Below are positions 49,193-60,569 of a stretch of DNA of 64,000 bases, in pieces. Made by a program: the position numbers and the translations under genes. Below the pieces are notes generated by a model. That model was not told the origin of the DNA and did no database searches. It was given only the letters and a program-made list of their open reading frames with translations. Numbering within the stretch: position 1 is the first letter of the stretch; every line of letters begins with the position of its first letter. The DNA lies in assembly GCA_050084515.1 (NCBI GenBank), contig CM114273.1, forward strand, positions 44,472,475 through 44,536,474, given 5' to 3'. This stretch comes from Blasia pusilla. Lineage: Eukaryota > Marchantiophyta > Marchantiopsida > Blasiales.

Positions 49193-51351
49193 GCTCCCGC
49201 TTAGCCAACTTCAAATTGTGTCCGGGCTCAGCAACTCAGCCAGAAGTGCCTATGATTGACAGTTTTTGAAAGAGTTAAGTCGCTACGGTTCACATCAGGA
49301 GCTCATGAAACAGAGAAGGTGGCATTGATCACAAACTTGTTCTCGGAGGAAGAATTGAAGATGCAAATCTCAAGTGCGCTGAACTCGAGGTTGGAAGTGT
49401 ATGCGAGTGTTAGGAAGGGCAGTAAGCCAGAAGACGCTCAGGAAGATAGAACAGAGGAGGCGATGATTTCTCCGGACTCCAGATGCGGGCTAAAGGGAAA
49501 CACGCTGTCAAATGCTCCCGAAGTCAGGAGTTTAAATGCTGCGAAAATGCCTTCGCACGCAACGCGAGTTCAAGGAGCGGACATTACTTCGTCTGATGGG
49601 GCCTACTTAGGAACGATCCTACGTTGCGACATCTTCATGCAGCTGAAGATGCGGACACATCGAACAGAAAGCTTGTCCACGTACCCAGACGCAGCCCGGG
49701 TCCAGTCATTGCAAAATCATAATGGATAACAACTGGGCACGAAATACCTACAATCAACGGCGTGCACTGGAGCCAAATTCATAAGCCGCCGATCAATGAC
49801 AACTAGAAACAAAGTCGTGAGATCAAGAGTTGAACTCGGTGAAAGCGGACTACCATACTCCAAAAAGAAGAAGATAAGTACCTGTAGTTTCAAGAGGTTC
49901 TTGGCCTAAAGCCAGCAGCTGTACAGCGGCGAGCGTGTATCAGTAATGAGAGTAGTCGGTTCGTCACTGGGCTCGTCTCCTCTGTGGTCTTACGCTCGCG
50001 AAAGATGAAAGAAATCAAGCGTGCGACGTAACGAGGCGCAGGTTTCTCGTGTCCGGACGGGAGAAAGAACTTGCTTGCCTGAACGAAACACATGCCGACA
50101 GTCACGGGACTCGTGACCGAAGCGACGGGAGAGACGGTGAAAATTCGGTCGAGTGACTCGAGCCTCGACAGTGATAGGGAGTCTTGGCCCGGTTGATAGA
50201 AATTTTAATACTGTGTTTGGCCTCGTATTTATCACATGCTCTAGTCTCCGCACGCTTACATTACTCCTACTAATTACAGAAGACAAAATATTCGGCTTGT
50301 ACCACTCTGACAGAGGTAATGGCCACGACCACGGATCAGGAAGATAACGCTATTGAGGCCGGCAATCACGTATACGATGGTAACGATACTACGATCGACC
50401 ACCCACTTCGCAATTGGAACCAGACGCCATACTCAGGCCTTAAAGTGGAGTGAGTAGCCCAGGAGGAGCGGCAAACAATGGTGAGCGAGCATTGGTGGCT
50501 GCACGTAGCCATTCGAGATTCAGAATCTTGTAAGGTTGGAAGACATTAACGCATTACCGCTCGTACTGGATGTTGTGCGCTTTGGGTAATCGAGATGCGT
50601 TTTAGGGAGGTAGACCTCTCGTAAAGTCGTACGGCTTTACCGATTTGGCCGTCGTGCTCTACTGTCTACAGGCACAGGTATTGTGTCTAAAGGTGATCGC
50701 TATTGTTGGAACCATAGTCAACGTTGGAGTTTAGAATTCAGAATTTCGGAAAACTACCCCGCGGAGATGGTGTGGACTATTCTAGCTAATACTTACTGAC
50801 TCACTCCAGAGTCCAATGACTCCAATCTTGTGATCGGTCCCAATACAACCACGAGAGGAAGTCGACTTCCAATTGTCAAACACACAGGACAATTTCTTAG
50901 TGCCCATGGTTAAGATCGTAATAAAGAGTCCTAGAACTAGAAATAGTAGCTAGAGAGAGTAAACTAAATTTTTAGTGTTAGGTTAATGAACCCTGAAGGA
51001 CCAGTACAGCATTTGCTGTGTTGAGGCTCTGAGGATTGTAGACTAAGTTTTTCTCTTCCTGACTGGGTAGGTATTGGATAACTTCCTCCAGGCAAAATGG
51101 ATTCCTGAATTCCGATTTTGAATCGTCGTTTCCTTCGGAATCCTTCCCACACGCTAGGCTGAATTAAAGTAGGGTTGGTCAACATAAAGTTTGAACTCTC
51201 GATTTTAGCCCCAATGAAAAATAGTCAAGGTCAGCCGTCTACTTGTTACGATCCAAGTCTTTCCCAAGGGTTGGAGATTCCCTCCATTCCCTCCATACGA
51301 GTCATACGACTGCAGAGATTAACTTTTAGTTTTTCCCGGGGCCGGAGGAGG
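49193..51351. other. 5' flank of peroxidase 2 and intergenic DNA
   Basis: Holds the promoter of peroxidase 2. A plus frame at 49256-49729 has no ATG at its start and no recognised domain. No transposon domain is seen. Confidence 0.35.
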
Positions 51352-51404
51352 GAGAGCGATATTGCCAAAGCCCGGAGCACTAATTGCTCCGGGCTTAGGG
51401 GCTC
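51352..51404 (+). repeat. Inverted-repeat partner 1 (53 bp, with internal hairpin)
   Basis: Matches the reverse complement of 52731-52783 at 52 of 53 bases. It contains a perfect 12-bp hairpin, AAGCCCGGAGCA / TGCTCCGGGCTT with loop CTAAT (51368-51396). Flanking sequence is not shared with the partner. Confidence 0.92.
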
Positions 51405-52717
51405 CCACTAATTGGGAACCCCCAAGCGCCCTAACCTACCCGTTATCTCCTAACCCACCCGCAAGTCCCTAACTAATTGCTAACCCCAGGATTATCCCGA
51501 CGTGCTCTCTCCGCCCCCGTCAATCGACCCTTCTCCGGGATACTGTGTCGACCAGACCGCCACGGATATCCGTCGTAGACATCCCCATGGCATGGTAATG
51601 TACATAAACTTACATGGGGACCATACCATGTACATGATCCCCGCTGTTTACCCATGGCCTCTGACATCGTCCAATGACCTCGTTCCTTCCGAAGCCCTAA
51701 ACCCATTCGGAGCCTTTTTTTTTGGGACCACTCGTGGAATGGCTTTCGAACGAAGGAAGGAATGGCTTCCTTCGCACATTGCACCTTCCGTTGATGGCCT
51801 TCATTCTTTGCAACGTTACGGGGCCTCCAGGGTTCGTTGTCTCGTGCATTTCTGAGTAGACAGCTCCGACTACACACCGGGGGAATGGAAAATGGAAAGG
51901 TTAAACGTTACGTCCGACTTCTGAAGACAATTTTCGACGCATCAAGCAGACAAAATGCGAGAACGTGAGACCTAAGATGATCGCGATAAACACTCCATTT
52001 GTTGAAAGACATGGCCATCAGATGAGGAAGTACCCGTTGTAGCATTGATCGCGAAAAGAATCGAAAGAAACACCCGAGTGCGACAGAGGGAAAGTGAGGC
52101 GGACGGGACGCAGAGTCTTTCACAGTTGATCCATGGCCTTTCTCAACAACGACGCCGAAATACGCGACCATTCGTGCAAAGCATGGCGATGACCAGTGAG
52201 GCGGCAAAGACGAGTTTGGGCGTATTGCGTTGCGGTCGGTCTTCGCGTCTCCCAGGCCTGGAACATCAATGTCACCGCTACCCCAAAGAGAAGGTAATCT
52301 GCATCCCATTGTTCATCTCCGTCCTCCCATGGGCGCGCGTCTCGCCAAATGCGTGGTCGAATTCATGAGGCCACGGCCTTGTTCCATCGTCTCCGTCGGT
52401 ATCGCTCTTCGCTACCAATTCTAGATGAACTTCCCTCTCCCTCACTCTGCCCGAGAACTCCGCTCTCACAAAATTCAATTCCAGAAAGAGCCTATTCATG
52501 TATCCGATGAATACCTCATGACCGGCCGCCAGGGATCAGCGAGAAAGCTTTGAAATAGACACGATCCGTCCGTCACGAGTTGTGGCTGGAGTATTGGGCT
52601 CCAAGAATTTGCTGTGAAATCGCGCTCGGTTTGTGTCGCTCTCGCATTTAGGGAGGGGTTTGCTGTCAGATCGACATTCACTTTGCAAGTTTCTACAGGT
52701 GCGTTACTGTCACTCAC
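51405..52717. other. Intergenic or intronic DNA, no gene confirmed
   Basis: Overlapping frames on both strands (51473-51877, 51908-52309, 52278-52499) have no recognised domain. If the exon at 52718-52837 is real, part of this stretch is its intron and later exons. Confidence 0.3.
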
Positions 52718-52837
52718 CTGTCTTGCCTCTGAGCCCCTAAGCACGGAGCAATTAGTGCTCCGGGCTTTGGCAATATCGCTCTCGAATGTCATAAGCAAAG
52801 CAAGCAAACAAGCAGCAAAGACGTTTGGTGATGCCAT
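52718..52837 (-). CDS. Possible first exon of a small secreted protein (partial)
   Basis: On the minus strand, ATG at 52837 opens 40 codons: a hydrophobic N-terminus (NVFAACLLALLMTF), then SDIAKARSTNCS, ending ARQ at a strong donor CAG|GTGAGT (intron from 52717). Leader-like composition plus the donor support a signal-peptide exon. No later exon was found and the protein is not recognised. 53 bases of this exon are duplicated in inverted orientation at 51352-51404 with the reading frame preserved. Confidence 0.4.
52731..52783 (-). repeat. Inverted-repeat partner 2 (53 bp)
   Basis: The partner of 51352-51404, inside the putative exon; a single mismatch breaks the internal hairpin here. Confidence 0.92.
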
Positions 52838-53678
52838 GAAACTCCGAGTCTCGATGTTGAGATACTCTTGACCTATGAAGATCGAAAAACGAACTTCAAT
52901 AAAAACGCTTGATGGAAAGGGCTAGCTCGCGGTGCGAATGAGAAAGATTGTTCAATGTTGTACGAGTCATTTCATTCTCGATCGTTACAAGAAATGACAA
53001 AGTTAAGTGACGGTGTAAGTAGAATGTGTATCATTTGTTGTCATTGATTGGCATAAGATTTGTAGTGACTAAGACATGGCGTTCCAGCGTTGTTCTGTTC
53101 CATCTAATAAAATATCTGAACGGGGCGCTCCTTAGTTGGTGGTGGCCTTTGTGAGTATCGTCGTGTTAGCTCGTACTTGGAGAGTGAGTGAAGACTTCTT
53201 TTCCAACAAAGAGGACTCCTGAGCAGTTATGCCCACCTTTCCTGTATGGAATCTCATGGACTTCTTTGCCCTGGATACCATTTCTTAACACGAGGTCTAC
53301 GCGAAGTGTAATGCATGAGTGGTAGAAATCAGACCGGAAGCAGTGGCTGAGTACAGTAAGCTTCTATTCACCTGGAAATGTGAGGGTAAGATTGTGATTA
53401 TGCTTTGTTAACACTCGTGTACTTGAAAACTCCAGGGGGTAGTTCGGATCAGAGGCTGAAGGATTGCTGAGAATACAGACTCGAGGGAAGCAAGGGCAGT
53501 TGGGAACTGGTATGTTTGGTCTATTTCTTTCTCCTTCATAGCATGGATTTCTTATCAGGCCTGATGTTTGAGTACTACTCTATTGTTGAAGTGCTTATGG
53601 AGGAGGTTGTGTGGTGTCGTTTTGGCGTCGAGGTCTCGGTATATCTTCTGTCAGAGTTCAATCGTGGCAGCCACCAGT
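52838..53678. other. Intergenic DNA upstream of the transposase-like gene
   Basis: No domain-bearing frame on either strand; presumably contains promoter or UTR sequence. Confidence 0.3.
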
Positions 53679-55790
53679 ATGAATCGAGTTGTGTGGGGTG
53701 TTGCTCTTGGGGAGAACACATATTGGAGATACATAGAGGATGGGGAAAAGTGGATGTGCATGCTTTGTAATCGCATCCTAAAGGCCAAAAATAAAACCAA
53801 GTGCAATCAGCACTTGATTAAAAACCACCCTGACTTGGACGAGGCATTGCTAGTCCCACTAGAAAATCCAGGTAGGCGCGCCAACGACCCAGTGATGGGT
53901 CGTAAGAGAGAAGTGACAGATGCCCAGAGAGAGAGAGAGCTCCTTAGGAAATCCGGGGATGCTCAGAGGAGGGAGGCTAAAATCAGGAGGGAGAAAATGT
54001 ACAGGTTGCGTCAATTCCACTCGGAGAGGTGGTTGTCTATGCAGCGGAGTCCTCATATCCCGATACTAGGGAAGAAGCCATCACTGGTGGCTTTGATGGA
54101 GTGTAATTTGGTGAATTCCTTGCATATTCGGGATTGGGATGGCCTCCTAGACAGGAAACAATACCGTGAGTGCTTGGTGAGAGTTCATGATTGCCAAAAT
54201 AGTAACTCCATGATGGAGCATGTAGTATATGGTTGCTTGGCAGCCATAGATAGAGCAAGTCTACAAGGTTCTAAGGACTTGATAGGGAGGGGTAAGGGTT
54301 ACTTCACACATCTGGAGATGGTTAAGAAGTTGTGGGGAGTAGTTCAAAAAGGCGACGTTGTGTCTCTACAGGAGCTACCTACCGAGTTTTTTGTCGAAAG
54401 AGAGGCACAAGTCAAGCAGAGTGTTGCGTGGATAGCACGCAAGAAACAAAATCTAATGGGTTGGCTTGAGCGAGATCAAGCCAAGTACTCTGAGTTTATG
54501 GCCAAGCAACAATATGAGGAATGGTTGGCCACTAGAGATTCCAAAAAAGCAAAAGATATTTGTGAGGAGAGAGCTGGTGCATATGTTCCAAGTCAAAGGA
54601 AACATGACAAAGACACCTGGTGTAAGAAGGGAAAACATGGCTTGAAAGTGAGAGCAGAGGAGACGGGTGGAGACTTACATAAGTCTTCGGAATCGATAGC
54701 GATGATTTCCAACCCTTGCCACCCAGCGTCATCGCTAGGCGACGACGCGGTAAAGGTGATAATGAGAAAGAGGCGGGTAAGGCTTCTAATTGCAAAGTAC
54801 CACAGCGTTCAAAGGGCCAAAGGAAGGCCGAGACACCAAAATTGAAGGGGAAGATTGTTACAGCAGCAGCCGAGTCCCCCTGTACACGATCGAAAAGATC
54901 TCTCCCACCCCCGAGAGAGAGTGAATTGGTGGAACCCATTCCACCTGGTGGGGAGGCTCCAAGGGTGGAACCCACTCCACCCCCTAGAGAGAGTGAATTG
55001 GTGGAACCCATTCCACCAAGTGGGGAGGCTCCAATGGTGGAACCCACTCCACCGCCAAGAGAGAATCAAATGGTGGAACCCATTCCACCAGGTGGGGAGG
55101 CTCCAAGGGCGGATCCCACTCCACGGCCGAGAGAGAGTCAGTTGATGGAACCCATTCCACCAGGTGGGGATTCTATCAATGCGGATGCCACTCCACCTCC
55201 GGGACTTCAGCCTAATGCGGAATTCATTCCACCGAGGGGGAGCCGAAAGTGTGTATGCACAGTGTCGAGGTGATACACCTGTGGAACCCATTCCACACAC
55301 TCCATGTGGTGAGAATGGGGCAGCCATCCATCATGAAGGGGTTACAGACGATCCACATTTGGTCAACACAACCGGCTCTGCATTTTGCACCCCTATTCAT
55401 GAAGACGTGCAGATTCCTTTTGCAAATCCGGAAATATTGGAGGATCCTGAAGATGCTGATGATGACACCCTTATGAAGAAAAAACTATCCTCTAGAGAAT
55501 TGAGAGCTTTGAAGAAAAATTTGGGCAAGACGTTGTTGAATGATATCAATGACAACATTAGAAGTGAGGTACCTAAACTTGGCACTCACTCACAAGTGAC
55601 CAAGGCCAAGAACGTGAAGTCCACACGAACAGGTTTGACACCTACTGTCGAGGAGTGCAGGGAATTAGGAAAGTCGAAGTTTGAAGTCCTCCAACAAATG
55701 ATGGCAACCCCCCCAACCAGGATGGCTAAACGGAAGAACAAGTACGGCCAGCTCAACCCAGGAGTGGAAAAGAAAAAGAAAAAGGTATGA
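53679..55790 (+). pseudogene. BED-like zinc finger and proline-rich N-terminal part of a MULE-type transposase gene
   Basis: From ATG 53679 a frame runs to 54845. It starts with WGVALGENTYWRYIEDG and a C-x2-C ... H-x4-H finger (CMLCNR, then HLIKNH), a BED-type DNA-binding finger. A charged Arg/Lys/Glu-rich helical region follows. Around 54700 the coding signal shifts to the 54716-55273 frame, with repeats of PRESELVEPIPPGGEAP. Near 55240, at a run of five G, it shifts back to the frame ending at 55790 (KYGQLNPGVEKKKKKV), where AAG|GTATGA could be a donor. Two frameshifts mean either decay or uncorrected sequencing indels. It is probably the 5' part of the transposase gene that follows. Confidence 0.6.
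54900..55300 (+). repeat. 72-bp coding minisatellite built on a TTCCACC palindrome
   Basis: About four 72-bp units plus partial ones, each carrying TGGTGGAACCCATTCCACC or a variant with CACTCCACC. The core pairs GGTGGAA with TTCCACC across CCCA. At protein level it gives VEPIPP and VEPTPP alternation. Confidence 0.85.
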
Positions 55791-56207
55791 ATATATGTAT
55801 GAGTATGCACTCTCTATGTGATTTTGTGATTATGGCAAGAGTCCTTGTTCTCTACCTCCAATTTTGCTCTCTTATTTTACTTTCAAAATAGCTTAGCATG
55901 GATAGTAATGATATTCCTATCTCTGATTTTTTTCTCGTGTTGTCATTGCAGATAGCGTAGATGGAGATGTTCCCATATTGGATATGGGAAGCTAGATTCC
56001 AGAGTCGTTGCCGTGTGGTTTTTTAGATACTTCTCTCACGGCAGAAGTATACCCTCGTTAGTTTTTGTCATTAGCGCTGTAGTTTTTGTACTTCTCGGAC
56101 CTTACCTGAAAGTAATTTTGTACATAGGCTCTTAAAGAATCTACTACAGGTATACAGTTGGTTCTTCACTTATACTTAAGTGACAGGCCCCATAGTAGTA
56201 GAGTTAG

Positions 56208-59200
56208 AAGAGGCTTACACAAGTGGAACATGCTACCACTAGGAATGCCACCACCTTGTACAGAAAGTATTTGATTCTGAATTCAAAGTGGTGGGAGTTC
56301 ACAAACTTCCATGATTTTTTTTCATACACTGCGTACGATTTGGGCAGCAAGTTCCTGAGGTTCGAGAGCAATGTAGCACGCAGATTGGAGGGCAATCCAA
56401 ACGAGTAAAGTTATTCTAAGAAATTCCTGTTCCTTCCCATGCTTAGGAGGAAATCATCACCGAAGCATTCCATGGGTCTGATAAACCATTCCAGCTCCCA
56501 GAGAAGCCATTCCACCTTTGTTGAAGCCATTCCACAAAACAGAGAAGCCATTCCATGTGAAGGGAAAGCCATTCCATGTCTATGGGAAGCCATTCCATGA
56601 CAATGCAAAGCCATTCCATATGTCAGTGAAGACATTCCACTGGTAATGGACAGGAGTAGGATCTGTTTGAAAGCAGGAATGCAGAATGGGCACCTAATGC
56701 AGACTTCTTCATTCACATAAAAACCCAATACATGCCATTTGTTAAACCATGTCCAACCAGATTAGTAAATGTTTGAATAGCACCTTTTGACACCTGTTCT
56801 TTCTGTCTTATTAACATACAGGGAAACATTGATCACAGAATTGGCCTCCCCGCCATGGCCACATCTGATATGCTTGCAAGTGGAAGCTCTTTAACAAGGA
56901 GGATATTATCCATGAACAAGATTTTTGTTCAAACTGATATTCCTCCAGGACTTATCTCAGCCAACAAGCTTTCCTGGGATGACGATCATGTAGCATACAT
57001 ACCTTGGGAAAGATTACATGATCTCATTCTTGGCGAGGGGCATGGCGATGGAAGGAACCCAACAACATTCTGGAAAGGAATGTCAAGATTGGGCAAGGGC
57101 TGCTCCAGAGACATGGATGGAGGGGGTCCATTGTACACAATATACTATTGTGCGTATGGCCCAACTGATCTGCGCCAAATGCATCAGGAGATTGTGCATA
57201 GGTGCCCACTATCTTCTCCTATCCATTCACATATTTCAAACTTTGATTATTGAGGAGAGTGGATGACCATTCAGTTAGAAATGGTTTAGTGTGTTAATTT
57301 CACATCAGCTCCTTTTGTTGTGTTTACAGGTCTGCTGTCCCCAAAAGTGGAAGAGGTAGTAGGCCGCGAGGACAAATCATAAGTAGAGGCGATAGTTGCA
57401 AACGTGGGTGTCAATGTCGTTTTACAGTCCTTGAAATCAACACTCCTCCGCATGTTGCAAAGATCACCTACAAAAATAGAGCTCACGTGGATAAAGCCAA
57501 CAAGCCATGCCATGGAAAGGACGACAAAGCATGCATAGATACACCGAAGATGTTTGCTCCTAGGATTTCAGATGATCTAAAGAATTATGTGAAAGAGATG
57601 CTTCGCTTGGGGTTAAGCCCCACAGATCAAGCCGAGCATTCAAAGATGTTGAAAGAGCTCGTTGACGGATACCAACTTTGAAGAGAGTTTGACCGAGATG
57701 ACTTCATGCAAATGCATGATATACTTAAACATAAAAAACAATTCAATCAGAGACATTTCTATATGCTAGGAGCGAGAACGAGTCCTTGAGCTTGTTTGTT
57801 GAGTATTCTTCTGAGAAGGTGTTCATTTATGAGCCTTACATGGATGAGACACATCCATTCATTTTGGGATTCCAAAGCCAATGGCAGTTGAATGCTCTTG
57901 TAAAGTATGGACATGGCGCCTTTGAGCATGGATAGCACATTTGGCACAAATCGCAAAGTGGTACTTGCTCTTACTTATTTTGTTGAAGAGATATTTCATG
58001 TGAAGTAAGTCTTCTTATTACTTTCATTCATGTAAAAATGATTCCATATAATCATGGTACTAACACTTGTATTGATGTTTTGTAGTTTCCCCTATATACT
58101 TTTTGGTGTTTGATGATCACCACTCAGGGATACCCGTGGCCTGGGTTCTCACATCTAGTGCAAAAGAAGTGTATTTGGGAAAGTGGTTGAAAGCTATCTT
58201 GGATAAATGTAGAGTCATCCAACCAAATTGGGAACCAAATGCGATCATTGTTGACGACGCTTGGCAGAGCGAGAATGCATTAAGGTGAGAATAAATTCCT
58301 CTGTATTCATTAACTAAAATTGGCATGATGGGTTAATCAGAGATTTGGATAGGATAATCTTCTCACATTTACTCTCACGGTGGAAGAAACCATTCCACCG
58401 TTGCAAAAATCGTTTCTGCCAACAAACATCAATATCCTTCTATGGTATGAGTGCTTTAAGCAGCATTAGCTATGCATATGAAGTTGTATTCATTATTTTT
58501 CCAACATGTAGGAAACCAGTCTTCCTCAAGAAGGGAAACCATTCCACCAACATAGAAGCGATTCTATCTCTTTCTAATGCAGACTAAATGATTGGAACCC
58601 TTTGAACAGGGCAATATTTCCAACAGCACACATCATTCTATGTCTATGGCATGTACGGCATGACTGGTTAAAGCAGTTGAAGAAAAAGGTGCGTAGTCAT
58701 GGCATGAGAGCTCAAATGTCGCGAAGGTTAGGAGACATCATGTATGTGAATCGATGTGGCACATACACACGACAAGTCATTTTGAATGACGCAAAGAGGG
58801 ACCTAGAGAAATTCTATGAAGACTATCAAGCGGAGTCAGAGTTTGTAAAGTACATACAAACATATTGGGAACCCAAGATTGGTGAGTATCATTGTTGTTT
58901 CTTGACTTTGAGTTTGGTTGTCGCATTCAATTATGCATTCAAATTTGAATTAACATTTCCTCATTGGTGCAATGACTTCAGCAAAGTGGGTAAAAGCAGC
59001 AAGGGACTATCCTCATGCAAATCAAGACACAAATGCGGCAATTGAGAACTATCATGGAAGCATGAAGGCTATCTTACATGATGACCACAAAACATTATCA
59101 CAGAGAAGAGGGGACTACCTAGTTTGGAAACTCATCAATGACATTGAGGCATGGTATTTCCACGTCCACTTGTTGAAAAGGAGAGGATTTGTGACAAATG

Positions 59201-60397
59201 CGACACATGAAAAATACGTAAACAACGTTGTTTTGAAAGGGAAAGCAATTTCTGGTAGTGATGTAGAGATCATACGCACCAGGGGGGAGGTGAGTATGGC
59301 AAGAGTTAGAGTCGACATTGGAGAATAAATGGTATGAAGTCTACAACTACGATACAGAGTGGGGTCATTGTGACTGTCCATGGTCTCTGAAGGGGAACAT
59401 TTGCAAGCATATTGTAAGGTCCTCTTACATTCTCCTTCTTTTCAAAGTGAATTGAACATATTACTTTACATATGTACTAAAATTGGTATTATATTATACT
59501 GACTTTTTTTTAAAAGTATGCCAAACAGATTGCTGCCTTATTGAAGGAAAATTACAATGAAGCAGATTTGGTGAAGATTCTGGGAACAAGGTTAGGAACA
59601 AGACAGGGTGGGATGGCTCATCTCAAGCTCATAACACGACAATCGAATGAGGAATTGGAGAATGGTCCATGCCAACCTGAGATGTTTGACATGCATCCAA
59701 ATGGAGGTAAATAACAATAGTGAACATCGAGTGATGTATACAAGGTGGATCAGGTCATGTAAACTTCAGGAATCAAGGCATGTCTACTTCTAGGACCATG
59801 TGATGTTTACGTCATGGATCAGGTAATGTATACTTCTAGGATCAGGTCTAGAACCAGGTCATGTATACTTCAAGAATCAGGTCATGTATACTTCTACATG
59901 CAGTCATGAATACTTCCAAGATCATAAAAATGTTCGTATTTCAACAAGGAATTTGATATTAGTGGTGGCTCTGCTAAACTAATTGTTTTCCATCTCTCAG
60001 TCTTTGGCACATAGACACCATTCCACCAGGATGTCGATTATCATCGGATTTGTGCAAACCCGTAACAAACTCAGTATTGAAGAAATTGACAACTTGTTCT
60101 CAAGCATACGACTTTCTGTGTTCACAATGCTCGCTTCTTACTTTAATCGCAAGGGCTTTGAAGGAGCTGAGCGGAAGGATCGAGTCCAAAAAAAGCACTG
60201 AAAATGGGTTGACACCTCAACCAGGTAATCCATTCTCCAATTTTCAAGATGGATTCTTGAACAATAATTCCATTAGACGAGTTCAATCAAACATTGAACG
60301 TTGGTCCCGACGTGAGAAGAAGATCTACAAGATCCATGACACACAGAATGATAGGCAAAACCCAAATTCATTCACTGACCTACCTTTATTCCCTTGA
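56208..60397 (+). pseudogene. MULE-type transposase with SWIM zinc finger, multi-exon, lesion-bearing
   Basis: Splice-consistent exons: about 56208-56404, 56821-57201, 57330-58004, 58086-58284, 58610-58881, 58982-59413, 59517-59706 and 60001-60397. Transposase residues: first Asp in MDSTFGTNRK, second in AIIVDDAWQSENALR, then the CLWHVRHDW block, and Glu in TNAAIENYHGSMK. A SWIM finger follows (YDTEWGHCDCPW, GNICKH). An upstream Cys-rich block reads CKRGCQCRF. Lesions: TGA near 57679, frameshifts near 57780, 57935, 58095 and 59310. MULE transposases cut and paste DNA; several plant families were domesticated as transcription factors. Many clean introns suggest an old or host-like gene rather than a fresh transposon. 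No terminal inverted repeats found. The final stop TGA (60395-60397) touches the telomere array. Confidence 0.75.
56465..56645. repeat. Intronic minisatellite of GCCATTCCA(C/T) units
   Basis: About nine CATTCCA cores spaced 20-24 bp apart, usually preceded by AGAAGC or AAAGC. It lies in the intron before exon 56821. The same CATTCCAC core is found in the coding repeat at 54900-55300 and singly at 58390, 58540 and 60020. Confidence 0.85.
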
Positions 60398-60569
60398 GGG
60401 TTTAGGGTTTAGGGTTTAGGGTTGAAGGGTTTTTTTTAAGGGTTTTTAGGGTTTAGGGTTTAGGGTTTACGGTTTAGGTGTTGGGTGTAGGGTTTAGGGT
60501 TTAGGTTTAGGGTTAGGTTTTAGGTTTAGGGTTTAGGGTTTAGGGTTTAGGGTTTAGGGTTTTAGGTTT
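60398..60569 (+). repeat. Telomere repeat, proximal part with TTTAGGG heptamers
   Basis: GGGTTTAGGGTTTAGGG begins at the base after the TGA stop. Units are mostly the plant TTTAGGG type with degenerate variants (runs of T, TTTACGG, TAGGTG). Degenerate proximal units are usual at the inner edge of a telomere. Confidence 0.9.

Noticed and set aside
49256-49729. 157-codon plus-strand frame upstream of peroxidase 2
   Set aside because: No ATG at its start, no recognised domain, low-information composition.
51473-51877. Overlapping open frames on both strands
   Set aside because: No domain, no splice or start context, and each is explained by base composition.
52278-52499. Minus frame containing HEFDHAFG, faintly like the active site of GH16 (XTH) enzymes
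   Set aside because: Key acidic residues and surrounding conserved blocks are missing and the frame is short; the resemblance is too weak.
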